From Talinum fruticosum (lineage: Eukaryota > Streptophyta > Magnoliopsida > Caryophyllales > Talinaceae), in assembly GCA_021018815.1 (NCBI GenBank), contig JAITYX010000004.1:7134001-7198000 (forward strand): a stretch of DNA of 64,000 bases. Reading direction: 5' to 3'. Of this stretch, positions 36,780 to 47,400 are shown one piece after another; the stretch's first letter is position 1, and every line of letters begins with the position of its first letter. Below the pieces are notes generated by a model. The model was not told the origin of the DNA, searched no databases, and saw nothing but the letters and a program-made list of their open reading frames with translations. Both the position numbers and the translations under genes were made by a program.

Positions 36780-36974
36780 ACAATAGATTTTACTTCGGTC
36801 GTAGTGAAGGTTCCATCTTTCTTCTTTCTTCCTTTGACCCACAGCTCGTCCCTATCAATAGTGAGCTATGAAGTATTTATGATGTAACCTTCACCGGATG
36901 CACTTTGAAGTTGTTCAAGCTTCTACTTGTATACTTATGTGATGAAAACAATTTCGAGGCGAGTGTTATGAAAA
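36780..36974 (-). pseudogene. CACTA 2 transposase-like fragment, C-terminal side of the LINE
   Basis: Minus-strand reading gives KLEQLQSASGEGYIINTS and RDELWVKGRKKKDGTFTTTE followed by VKSIVQRL. This matches the conserved end of the plant transposase (Ptta/En/Spm, Transposase_24) domain. The upstream half of the domain is at 38480-39140, on the other side of the LINE. Confidence 0.65.
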
Positions 36975-38471
36975 CTAAGTATCCTCTATTAGAGGATTTT
37001 TTTCTCAAGGAAAATTAAAGCATCTTATTCTTGGGCTTGGAAATGTTTGCTTAAAGAACGTGATCTTTTCCAAAGAGGCTTAAGATGGAAAATAGGTAAC
37101 GGCAAAAAGACAAAATTCTGGTATAATGTTTGGTGTGGTAATTTTAAGTTATTAAATTACTATGACAACAATCTTCCAAATATTCCTTCATTGGATGCCA
37201 TAGTCAATGAATTTATAACTTCGGGAAAAGAGTGGGATCCGGTACGTCTTAACTCTTTTCTTCCGACTGATGTTTGCCAAGCCATTAAGGATATCCCTCT
37301 CCCATGTTATGAAATTGAGAACTCTATTTGCTAGGGTTTGTCTAGTAGCGGGAAGTTTTCAACTAAGTCCGCCACTGGAATGCCCATAATATTCCCACTA
37401 ATTCACCATCGTGGGATTTCGCGTGGATTTGGAATATGGATTTGATGCTAAGTTGAAAATATTTTTACGGCAAATTAGTCATAATGCTTTACCTACACAA
37501 GATAACCTGGCTAAAAGAAGGTTGAACATTGACACTATTTGTCCTCTTTGTCACGTCTATTGTGAGTTAATTGATCATCTTTTCTCACAATACACTTATG
37601 TCATGGATACTTGGGACACAACTTTTCGACATAAGTGGCTAAAGGTAAATTTAAACCAATTGCGGAATCCCTCTTTGAATCATATTTTTTATACATTCAA
37701 GAGGCTGAGAAAACCAATTCGGATGATCCGACTAATTCATTTGTTAAGGAGTATTTGGAAAAGAAGAAATGATAAAGTTTTCAACAAATGGATCTTTCAA
37801 CTCTATTGCTACAATTCTACGAGCCAAATCATTTTGGGTAGAATGGCGATCTAGGTGCGGACTGGATCAACATTTCAACTCATCCTCGCCTCGCCCTTTA
37901 TTACGTGCCAATACTTATAATCATCTGGTTTGTTGGCACAAACCACCTGGAGGATTTGTCAAAGTCAACTTCGATAGTGTGAGATCTTCTTCAGCAGCGA
38001 CTCGGAGGTTTCGTGATCATAAGTTGGGATGGCAAGTTCCTACAAGCTGGAATAACAAATTTGGGGCCGGCTTTGGTTCTTTTAGCAGAGGCTACCGCCA
38101 TAAGAAATGGTGTCAAAGTAGCAGTTTAATCGGGATTTCGTTTTATCATTTTGAAACGAGATAACCGGACACTCATTAAAAGTAATTGAAGGAGAAATCC
38201 AAGTTCCTTGGGAGATCCAAACGCTTATTCAAGACACTCGTTGTTTTCTACAGAGGTGCAATCATGTATTTAATCATCACACATATAGAGAAGGGAATCG
38301 GGTTGCAGATTGGGTGGCCAAATTTGGCCTTTGTATTTCTTCTACTTTAGTTTGGTTTTCAATCCCTTGTACTTTTCTCTCCATCTTAATAGAGGACAAC
38401 TTAGGTAAAACACTTGCAAGAAGGGCTACCTATTAGTTGTTGTACTTACCCTTTCAAAAAAAAAAAAAAAC
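36975..38471 (+). mobile_element. 5'-truncated LINE with zf-RVT and RNase H, poly(A) tail
   Basis: Open segments encode RGLRWKIGNGKKTKFWYNVW (37047-37334), a zf-RVT zinc region NALPTQDNLAKRRLNIDTIC and CPLCHVYCELIDHLF (37411-37854), an RNase H start GGFVKVNFDS (37769-38164), and a late RNase H motif GNRVADWVAKFG (about 38294-38330). A run of A's closes it at 38457-38471. These are the 3' parts of a plant L1-like LINE with the reverse transcriptase core missing. Frames are broken. It interrupts the minus-strand CACTA 2 gene; a target duplication was not convincing. Confidence 0.8.
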
Positions 38472-38479
38472 TTGTGTTC

Positions 38480-39140
38480 TAACTTCGTATGTCCCCTACG
38501 AGACATTGTATGGGGATACACATTACTATTAATCCTCTTCCGGTTGGTTTCACCTTGTGCTTGCGCAAGTGATTAAGACAACGAAAATATCGATAAATAA
38601 GACTTACATTGAAAAAAGAGAACAAATGATAAATTACCATGTATTATGGAGAGGAGACATATGCTTCAATCGTCCTCCTTGGTGATGAAGTTGTAGACTC
38701 CTCGTGGTCTACCTTGTACCTTTATCTCGCCTTGTTTTGTAGACCCATACAATTGCAATGCAATATTTGAAGTTTCCAAATTTTCCTGTCGCCAACATAA
38801 GGATCTTGTGTCTCACCAAAGGGATTTCAGATTCTTTAACGTCCAAGATGAACGTTTCGAAATACAATATGATATGATTTAGTACATATTAACCATTTAC
38901 AAAAGTTGCAATGCTAAGTTGAGATGTGATACATTTATTTGAATATCATTCCAAAGGTTGTCCTTAATAGAATCGGGGACTGCGCCCCAACTTCGTAATT
39001 GATGTTCATGTATGTGCGGGTTCCTGCACCAACATAGCTCATAAAGCGAGCTACGTGATCACCTACAACATTTCCATGCTTGTCAAATTCGACACGTGCA
39101 AGGAGACTTGTGAATCGTCTCTACTCGGGACCAACTTCTC
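38480..39140 (-). pseudogene. CACTA 2 transposase-like (Transposase_24) fragment
   Basis: Reading the minus strand from 39110 downwards: VEFDKHGNVVGDHVARFMSY then VGAGTRTYMNINY, a one-base frame change, then WGAVPDSIKDNLWNDIQ, and near the lower end MSRRGHTKLEHK just before the LINE insertion. The order and motifs are those of the plant En/Spm transposase-associated domain. The gene is dead through frameshifts and the LINE insertion. Confidence 0.7.
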
Positions 39141-39199
39141 CTTGTTCATCATTATTAGTCTCCTCGATTTTTTTTGTACTTTGGGAAAAATCTATTTTA

Positions 39200-39925
39200 T
39201 ACTACGAGCAATTATACAACTCTTGATAAAATAAACATGTATAATAATTTTCTTTTTAATAATCCACTTTCCACAGTCATAATTATTTACAATTTTTAGC
39301 ATGCATATGGTCCAATGTCACAATTAGGCATCCTTAAATTTCAACGAGTGAGAAAGTGATAGGTTTCTAAATTAAAACTTGAGACTTGCACATGTAGGTA
39401 GTCACATATATCATCCAAGCTCAACAATACACATATTTGGCATGCTACTATTAACACGCTAAACTCTTTGCCAAGCATGCCACTCGCTGAAACCCAAAAA
39501 ATCTAAACCCTATTTAGTGTGTTACTCGTTAAAACCCTAAACCATTGACAATAACACTATAAAGAACCTTTGACGACCATAAAGCATGCTACATTTACAC
39601 ATTTCATTTAATATAGTACAAAATAAGATAGGGAGAGATGAGTTACATATACCAGCTCACGAGAGTGAGAGAGAGGGAGCAGCAATAACGACGAAAGTGC
39701 GCGAGTGAGAGACGAAAGCACGAGCGAGACTGGAGAGAACAACAACGACAACGGCACACCGGAGACCACCGATGATGGCGAGGAGGTAGTAGAGAGAGGA
39801 GAGAGGAGAGAAGGTGGAGACCACGGACAATAGAGAGACAAGAGTCAAGTGAGAGTGAGAGTGAGAGTAGAGAGACCGAAAGTGGCGGATAGCGGTCGAG
39901 GGTTTTTTTACCTGTGAAGACATTT
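39200..39925. other. CACTA 2 leader region, GA-rich
   Basis: The stretch upstream of the minus-strand transposase remnant contains GAGAGTGAGAG-type purine runs at 39655-39890 that give low-complexity open frames. A similar GA-rich zone sits at the same place in CACTA 1 (29780-30060). It is probably the promoter/leader side of the element; no separate gene is supported. Confidence 0.4.
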
Positions 39926-40163
39926 AATTACGATTTAGTAAGAACCGTCATCATATATTCACCTTTGATGACGGTTCTTTCAGTAGAAATGTAATTAAAA
40001 GTGGACTCTTCCACTTTTGACGACGGTTCTTTCAATGAACCGTCATAATATATGCATTAAAAATGGTTTTTTTACAAAAATGCCACCGCATAAGTTTTTA
40101 TAACGGTTTTTCGTTATAACCGTCATTAAAGGTCTATCGTTAAAAGTCATTTGTATAGTAGTG

Positions 40164-40590
40164 TATTTACGTTGCCAATACGTGGAAGTTTTTATTAGGG
40201 TTGTTGATTCGATTGAAGGATATATTTTTAATAATTTTATCAATTACTTGCATTGATTTTGGTTGAGAATGATTCGACAATGGAATTTCATATGATTCGA
40301 TCAAAGTGATGTTTCATTCAGGTTGAATTTATTATATTACACGAAATCTATTTTATGAAATTATACAATAACCGATTAACGTTTATAAAAGACAAATTGA
40401 AGTTGAAGAATACGATTTGTCATAAGATTGACGTTGCAAGTATAGAGAAGAACAAAAGTATATTTACCATTAATTTGATCGAAATAGAAATCTACTTCGA
40501 TATTTTAGATTTACTTGTTGTTCGAAAATTATCTTTGTATATGTCATATAACTTTTTGTTGATGAAATTTCTCTTTATATAAAAAATAAA
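40164..40590 (+). mobile_element. Retroposon family A, copy 2, 3' part
   Basis: This continues the similarity to the reverse complement of 7704-8399, for example GGAATTTCATATGA then TCGATCAAAGTGATGTTTC, and ends in an A-rich tail at about 40580-40590. Together with 33643-33900 it makes about 690 bp, the same length as copy 1. Confidence 0.75.
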
Positions 40591-40626
40591 AATTAATTAA
40601 TTAAGTTTTAATTAATTATTTTACTA

Positions 40627-40958
40627 TCTAAACACTATATAATGCCAATCTTTTAAAAAAGATGACATGGCGGTGTGAGAGTGAATTTAGGAGTTTCGTC
40701 CAGTAAAAAAAAAAATTTATCATTGAAAAAAATAGGTTTCCACTCATATATGGATTCTTTTTTACTCCATGCCAAAATAAATATTATAATGACAATAATA
40801 ATAATATCTATACATACACTATATAATGTTAATCTTTTAAAAAAGATGACATAGCGGTGTGAGAGTGAATTTAGGAGTTTCGTCCAATAAAAAAATAATT
40901 TATCATTGAAAAAAATAGGTTTCCACTCATATATGGACTCCTTTTTACTCCATGTCAA

Positions 40959-40960
<2 letters not shown>
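40627..40960 (+). repeat. Direct duplication of the Helitron 5' end, period 180 bp
   Basis: The segment starting at 40627 is repeated from 40807. The shared words include GATGACAT, GCGGTGTGAGAGTGAATTTA and GGTTTCCACTCATATATGGA. The second copy runs into the TAA microsatellite. Copies differ by a few bases and small indels. Confidence 0.85.

Positions 40961-41015
<55 letters not shown>
40960..41015 (+). repeat. (TAA)n microsatellite
   Basis: About 18 TAA units follow the second Helitron 5' copy. The isoleucine run in the reverse frame is produced by this repeat and is not a gene. Confidence 0.9.
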
Positions 41016-41016
<1 letters not shown>

Positions 41017-41019
41017 TAT

Positions 41020-41735
41020 AATTTTTCAGAAAAATTAAACAAAATTAAAAATAATAAAATAAAAACTTAATCTTAAACAAAAATTTAAACAAATAATAAA
41101 ATGCACTAAATACATACGAAAATAAATAATTAAATTACCAAAATATTAAAACTATTTTATGGACCTAATAGCCTAAAAACCTAAAATAAAAATAAAAAAA
41201 CTAAACTTATAAATTTATTAAATTAAAAACATGCTTTAGCCTAAATTAGTAAATAAGTCTGAAAAATTATCAAATCAGTTATATATTATAAAATTATATA
41301 AACTTAATATAAAAATTAAATAATAATTAATCATCCTAATTAATTCATAAAAATATAAAACAGAAAATAAAAACAAAACTAAGTAGAAAATTAATAAATA
41401 ACAAATATATAAAATTATATAATAAATTAAATCAAAAATCTGAAAAAATATAAAAGTAACCTAAAACCCAAAAATATATTTTTTATAGTTTTCAAGAAAA
41501 ATTAAACAGAATTAAAAATAATAAAATAAAAATATAATCTTAAACAGAATAAACTGCACTAAATAAATGAGAAAATAAATAACTAAATTACCAGAATATT
41601 AAAATTATTTTTGGACCTGAATATATGCGAAACGCCTAAAATCAAAATGAAAAAAATAAATTTATTAATTTATTAATTTAAAGATCTGCTTAAACCTAAT
41701 TTAGAAAAAAATCTAAAAAATTATCAAATCTGTTA
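41020..41735 (+). repeat. Large direct duplication in the Helitron body, period about 460 bp
   Basis: The block with AATTAAAAATAATAAAATAA, GCACTAAATA and TTTGGACCT words at 41030-41290 recurs at 41495-41735 with moderate divergence. Confidence 0.65.
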
Positions 41736-43796
41736 TAAAAACTAAGAAAATTAATACTAACAGATTAAAAAGATTCTAACTATATCCTATAATAATATAA
41801 AAATAAAATTAACCGAAGAAGACTAATTTTATTCTAACTTCTAACAAACTAACTAAAAATAACGAAAACGTTAAGAAAAGTAATATGAAAATTAAAATAT
41901 ATTAAGACATAAAATAAAATTAATATATATAGTTATGTATTTATTTATTTAGGGTTTGGATTGTATATTAGTTCTCATTTATTTTTATGTATATTGATAT
42001 CCAATATTATTTTGGGCCTGAAATATAATAATTTTGTCTAACATTATTAAGTTTTCATTGTTGATGGTGTTTTTTGACTTGGTGTCATAAAATTATATTA
42101 GTTCAAAATATATTTATTATAAAAAAATTTAAAATTAAAATCAACACGAACATGTTATAAAAATAATATTTAAATATTTAACTATCCGAGGAAGCACTTT
42201 AGTTATTACCTTCATCCTATGTAGAGAATGATTTAATAAACCTTAATAAATCATAAATTAATATAATAAAAATACAACAACTACATATATACTTGATATT
42301 AATAATTAAAAATGCCTACAAGATATAAAATTATGATTCAAATATGTTGTGGAATAAAACGTAATGAATAAAAAGTTATGAATTATATTGCTTCAGTTTG
42401 TAATTTGTGTTATGTTTAAAGGATTGCAAACTTAGTATGTCAACTTCTATTAAGCCCATAGCACTTCAAATAAATTCATGTGTCTCAAAATTTTTACACA
42501 ACATACAGTTCATTTTTTTTTTGTTACAAATATAGTTTATTTTAGTTTCTTCCTAACATGTCTATTTGTGACTTATTATTGACAAACATATTTAAATCGT
42601 ATCTTTTACTATTGTAAGTTTTCTAAATTATTAAAATATGAGTATTTGCCATCAAACCTCCCGCTATCCGGAAATTGAATTTCATGTTATTCTTATTACG
42701 TTAATTAATTGAGAGGAAGAGTTGTGTCTCGAGGGAAACAATTGGTTGTTAATCGAGTAAAACATGTATTTATAAAATCTCAATTGTATCAATATTTTTG
42801 CCCCATTGATTCACTACTAAAATAGCAATCAATTTTCAATATAAGTACAAAACACGGATGAATTTATTACCTTACACCACGAATTGATTTTTCATGTCCT
42901 TTATTATGATACAAATAACCTATTATTGTTAAATATATTTGGATCACTTCTATCATTATAATTTTTTACTATTAATCTCAATATAAGTAGTTATTCTATA
43001 TTTAATTATCTTTGTGTGTAGAGGTAAGTAAGAATAGATAAATCATTGTATTCACCTTATAATTTTAAAAAAATGAGATCCCATTATGGGTATATGTATA
43101 CTTTTTAAGAATTCGTGTAATATTTAAGTCAATTATGTTTTAGTAGGTTGGTTGCATATAAATATTCATCTAGGCGTCTATTAAGTTAAATTAGTATTGA
43201 TTTTGTAAAGAGTTATGAGTTATAAATTTGATATTCTTTTATTGATTTGATATACTTTGTATTGTAATATTAATTTGTGACATAATGATATTTGTTGTCA
43301 TCTATAGGTCATTTAGCTCAATATCTACCAATCATATATTATTCCTTTTCCTACTAATATTTACCTTTTGATACCTATAATTGTATGAGTTAGAATTATT
43401 TAAATTGTTTGATTCTTAGAGGGCTCGACTTCTTAATATTCCAAATCACGTGTGTAATCTTATAACCTTGATGATATTTTTTAACATTCTTTTTTATTTA
43501 TTAGTTTAGATTATTCATTTATTCTTTTGAAATTTAGAATGATTAGAAGATGAATGTGTCTTTGGGATCTAATGATTTTTATGTGTTGAGTTCGATAATT
43601 TTGATAAATCACGAAAGCGTTTTCGTTATGAGGGGATAACATGTATAAGAATATTGTTAAAATTGAAATCATTCAATAAAATCAAATGATCGAGAAAAAG
43701 AAACTCATAAGTACAACATCGTCGCATAATTTAATAATTTCTTAAGTTATACATTGTATGACATTGCTCCGTGCATAAGCACGGGTCCAGTACTAG

Positions 43797-44218
43797 TAAA
43801 CAAGTAATATAAAAATATAAATTCATTAACATTGTCATAAAATTATAAAAATAAAAAAAATTATCATTTTATCAAAAAAATTTATTATTTTATAAAAAAA
43901 GTCCATAATTAATTTATTTTTATACCTCCCTAAATAGTTATTTATCGGGCCGCCCAAATTACTTGGGGTGTAAGGGTATGATTTTCATTCAACAGAAACT
44001 TTTATTCCATCAACTTTATTTATTTATTTATTTTTATTGGATTGTAATTTGTCAATTCTAATTCAATTTGCTTTGCCAAAAAGAAAAACAAATTCTATTT
44101 CAATTAGGCAATTAGAGCAAACTCATTTTTTACGCGCGGTGCCTTCCACGGGAACGAAATCCCAAAATTCTAAGTGGGCCTGCGCAAGCGCAAAGCCAAT
44201 TTCATGGCTGTGGCTTGA
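43797..44218. other. Upstream region of the PTST1-like gene
   Basis: AT-rich DNA follows the Helitron end, then the composition becomes mixed from about 43940. No TATA box could be fixed. An open frame at 44037-44264 covers the putative promoter and shows no homology I recognise. Confidence 0.4.
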
Positions 44219-44463
44219 CCATCTCTCTCTCTCTCCTCTCTCTCTCTCTCTGTACTTATTGTGACTCCACCTCCGCCGGTGAATCCCTGCAAGAAACAAC
44301 CTTCTAGATTACCACATTTTTCTTTCACGTTTCCGAATCTGACGCTAAGGTCGCCCCCCTTCCTCTCTCTAGCTCGCGACTACTTATTCTTGTAGCTTCA
44401 ATGGGACATTAACGTGGCGTTTTGATTGAATTTCCTCTCGGTTTGATTCATTGCAGGGGGTCT
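44219..44463 (+). promoter_or_regulatory. Y patch and 5' UTR, with probable leader intron
   Basis: A CT-rich tract (44219-44252) of the kind found at plant transcription starts precedes a GC-richer leader. GACGCTAAG|GTCGC at about 44350 and TTGCAG|GGGGTCT at about 44456 could bound a small 5' UTR intron. The leader ends seven bases before the ATG. The intron is an inference from splice-like sequences only. Confidence 0.5.
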
Positions 44464-47400
44464 ATGGGGTGCCACGCTATAGGTATTGAGAGGTAATTGC
44501 AATTTATGTGCCTTAATTTGAGTTATTCCTTTTATTTCTTTTTGTTAATGGTGCCATGATTCTTCACTTGGCTCTAGTTGATTGATTTTAGTTGCATGTT
44601 GATGCACTTTTTTAATCAGCCATTGAAAGTTGATGTTGCTCAAAATTGATATCGATTAAGCTTCTCTTGATGCTTATTTTTGTGTATGTTGAGACTTTTT
44701 ATTTTATTTTATTTTATTGTGGGTTCCCTTTTTTTTAGACAATTGATTGATACTTATATAAAGTAATAAGAAAGAAGAGAGAACAAGGTGCACCGAACTG
44801 GAAAAATTTGTAGGGAAAACGCGGTGACCATTCCCATTTTGGTAGTAAATTGGCCATCTAGGAGGCCTATCACTCATGGGCACTTTATAGAAGGAAGAGC
44901 TTGGGTGGGTGGAAGGGGGAGCTCCCCCTCCTGATTGCCCTTGATGGAATTTTATGAAAAATATTTAGTGGGTGATGTCCCATGCTCATAAAATAAACAG
45001 TGTGGAACATGTATATAAACTTATGAATTACTCCTCCCATTGTCAATTGGGTTTAGGATGGAACTTCATGGCTTTGTATATATTTATTGAATTGAGGCCC
45101 AATTATATAAAATTTAACAAATTTAAACCCTTAGACACAGTTGAGGCTTATTGGGGTTGGGCTGGGGTTTGTGTTTAGGAGGGGGGTTGCTTACCATTTC
45201 ACCACCTCTTTGGTGATTAGCAACCTGGCCAATGTGATTGCAATTTATTAGTGTGAAAATAGGGAAAGTTTTTCCGAATGAATTTGTTCCATAGAAATGT
45301 GAAAATCATTTGATGTATATATTGTTTTACGAAACTAGTGAGGTGCCTTGACTGGCGCAATTTTACAAAAGGCTGTTAGAATTAAGCTAGTTCGCTAGGG
45401 CTTACAGTGTCTCTAGCTGTGTTCTTGCTCACTAATGGCATTTCCAATGAGTTGGTATGAACACTACAAATCGTATTGTCGAAGCTGATAATGATAATAG
45501 TAGTGCGATTAATGAAAACATTTTGTCCAAATTACTGGATTCTTGTCGAACAATGCCTTCTATAAATAATAGTAGTTCTTTTTTCCCTCATTAGATTTTT
45601 CATTTTCTTTAGATATCTGTTCTGCACCTTTCTTACTGACTGAGTTTGACCTGAATCTCAATCTTGTAACTTTGTTGTCCCTGTGCTATAACACTGGCTG
45701 CATTTTCTTTAGACTCCGTAGTTCTATTCAATGTTCGCCTCACTTTTCTCACCCCAAAAGAAAAGGAATTCTATAATTCCAGACTTGTACTTATTCTTAT
45801 TTTGTAAGTGAGGGAGAATTAGAATTTTTGTTGGAACTCGGTATGTAGCTGCTTGACCTATCTGATTTTGATTCTTAAGGGCACTTTCAATGACATTTCT
45901 TAGTTTAGTCTTTAGAGTTTATCTAGTTCCTTATCTTCTTTTATTTACGTAGTGCACTAGTGGGCATCTATCCTTTGGAATCTTTTGCACGTGAGGCGAT
46001 GTAGGACTGGAGAAGGATTTCAAACCTGTCCAGCTCTAATGTGTAGCATTTGCTAAATGTGTGGATTTACTGATATTAAGGGACAAATGGTGTACATAAC
46101 TATTGGCTGGTCTTGTTGCCTTGAGGAAATTGATTTTGATGATGCATTTCAAATTTGATTTTTAGTCTAGGATTCTATTTGAGAGCTGTTTGCTCTGCAT
46201 CTTTATGTGCATTTTGGCTGTTTCACACAGATTCTTTTCTTCCCCCTGCCTTTTTTCATCTTTCATCATCCCTCTTGTGTGCATCTATTTATTTTCTTTT
46301 TTTTTTGAGAGGGGGTTGGGGGGGCCTACCAATGTCATACTGATTTGTTCCCATTCTTTCATTCTTCCAACTCCCTTTCCTGTTGCTACATATAGTGGTT
46401 GATCATGTCCCCATCTTCTGTATGATATATGTGTGTGTGTAAATATTCCCCAATGCATTGTTTGGTAGGGTTCAAGTTGTAAGAGGGAAAAAGAATTCCT
46501 AACCAATGTTTCTGGAGCAAATTAACTACTTCCACATAACCAAAGTAGATATTCCTGCAGGAATTTATTAAATTGTTATTCACCAAACATTGTTCCTGTA
46601 TTGGTGTTTCTTTATGGGAACTTTCCTTACATTTCTTACTAAAAAATAATAACAATTTATAATGAAAATAAAGAGAAAAACAATGTACAGTGGATATATA
46701 TGAAAATTTGGATTTTTGACATTGTCATAAATATATGGTAGGTGTTGCCCAGATGAACGAGTGTTATGTCTTTCTTGGGGTTCATTGAAATTGAATCTGA
46801 ATGGTGTTTCTCATGTCCGTCGCAATGTGGCACCACGAACTGGAGGAGCTGGATTTCACAAATTTGTTCATCTTCATCAAACTTTAAGTGTGAAACATCC
46901 ACGTTGCTATAGCTCATGGCGAACTTATGCTGTACCAGTTGGCTTGGAGGAACAGTCCTCATCAGGGTCTCCAGACTTCCAAGGCGATGAAAAGGATGAT
47001 GAAACGGACTCTGATGATCAACTTGCTAAGCCGCTTAGTAGTGAAGAGGTAAGCTTATCCGTATGTGAAGGTGGTAAAAGAAAACTAAAGGAAAGGGAAA
47101 GAAGTTTAACACTATAAATCCTTCGTGTTTTTAATATTTTGGGTGAAGTTGTAGACTTGCTTGCTACGTGCACATTGACTATTTATGTCCTTCAAGGACC
47201 AAATATAATGCTTAATATCTCACGCAGTGCATTACGTTGTATCTTTAGAAAATTAAATTCTGTTGACTTTTGTGAAATACTCATGTAAGCCCCTGTTGGT
47301 TGACTTTTTCTTAATTGTGACGAATATTTTAATTTCAGTAATCAGTATTGCCTAATCAATTATAATTCAATTAAAGACTTGTTTCCATTGGAGGTTATTT

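Larger units (their letters stand above)
33901..40163 (-). mobile_element. CACTA (En/Spm) element 2 with transposase and Ulp1 remnants
   Basis: The right end, complemented, starts CACTACTATACAAATGAC and continues with TTTAATGACGGTTA, as in CACTA 1. The left boundary is given by where the split retroposon copy stops; a CACTA terminus is not preserved there, although CCGTAGTAATAGG subterminal words are (33905-34110). The element contains minus-strand coding remnants of a plant CACTA protein and a plus-strand LINE fragment. Without the LINE it would be about 4.8 kb. Confidence 0.75.
40627..43796 (+). mobile_element. Non-autonomous Helitron with doubled 5' end
   Basis: The 3' end has a hairpin CCGTGC ATAA GCACGG (43769-43784), then CTAG at 43793-43796 followed by host T. 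The 5' end is A|TC at 40626-40628. A second A|TC start lies 180 bp further at 40806-40808, and both begin TCTA..ACACTATATAATG and continue alike. A|TC...hairpin...CTAG|T is the structural definition of a Helitron. No Rep/helicase frame was found, so it is non-autonomous. The interior is extremely AT-rich with a 460-bp-period duplication. Confidence 0.75.

Noticed and set aside
37047..38164. Three plus-strand frames that could be listed as separate genes
   Set aside because: They are consecutive pieces of one LINE 3' half (zinc region then RNase H) ending in poly(A).
40653..41042. Minus-strand open frame of 129 codons with a long isoleucine run
   Set aside because: It is produced by the TAA microsatellite and the duplicated Helitron 5' end; no domain and no codon structure.
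46155..46655. Several open frames on both strands in PTST1 intron 1
   Set aside because: They lie between verified splice sites, overlap one another and lack domains.
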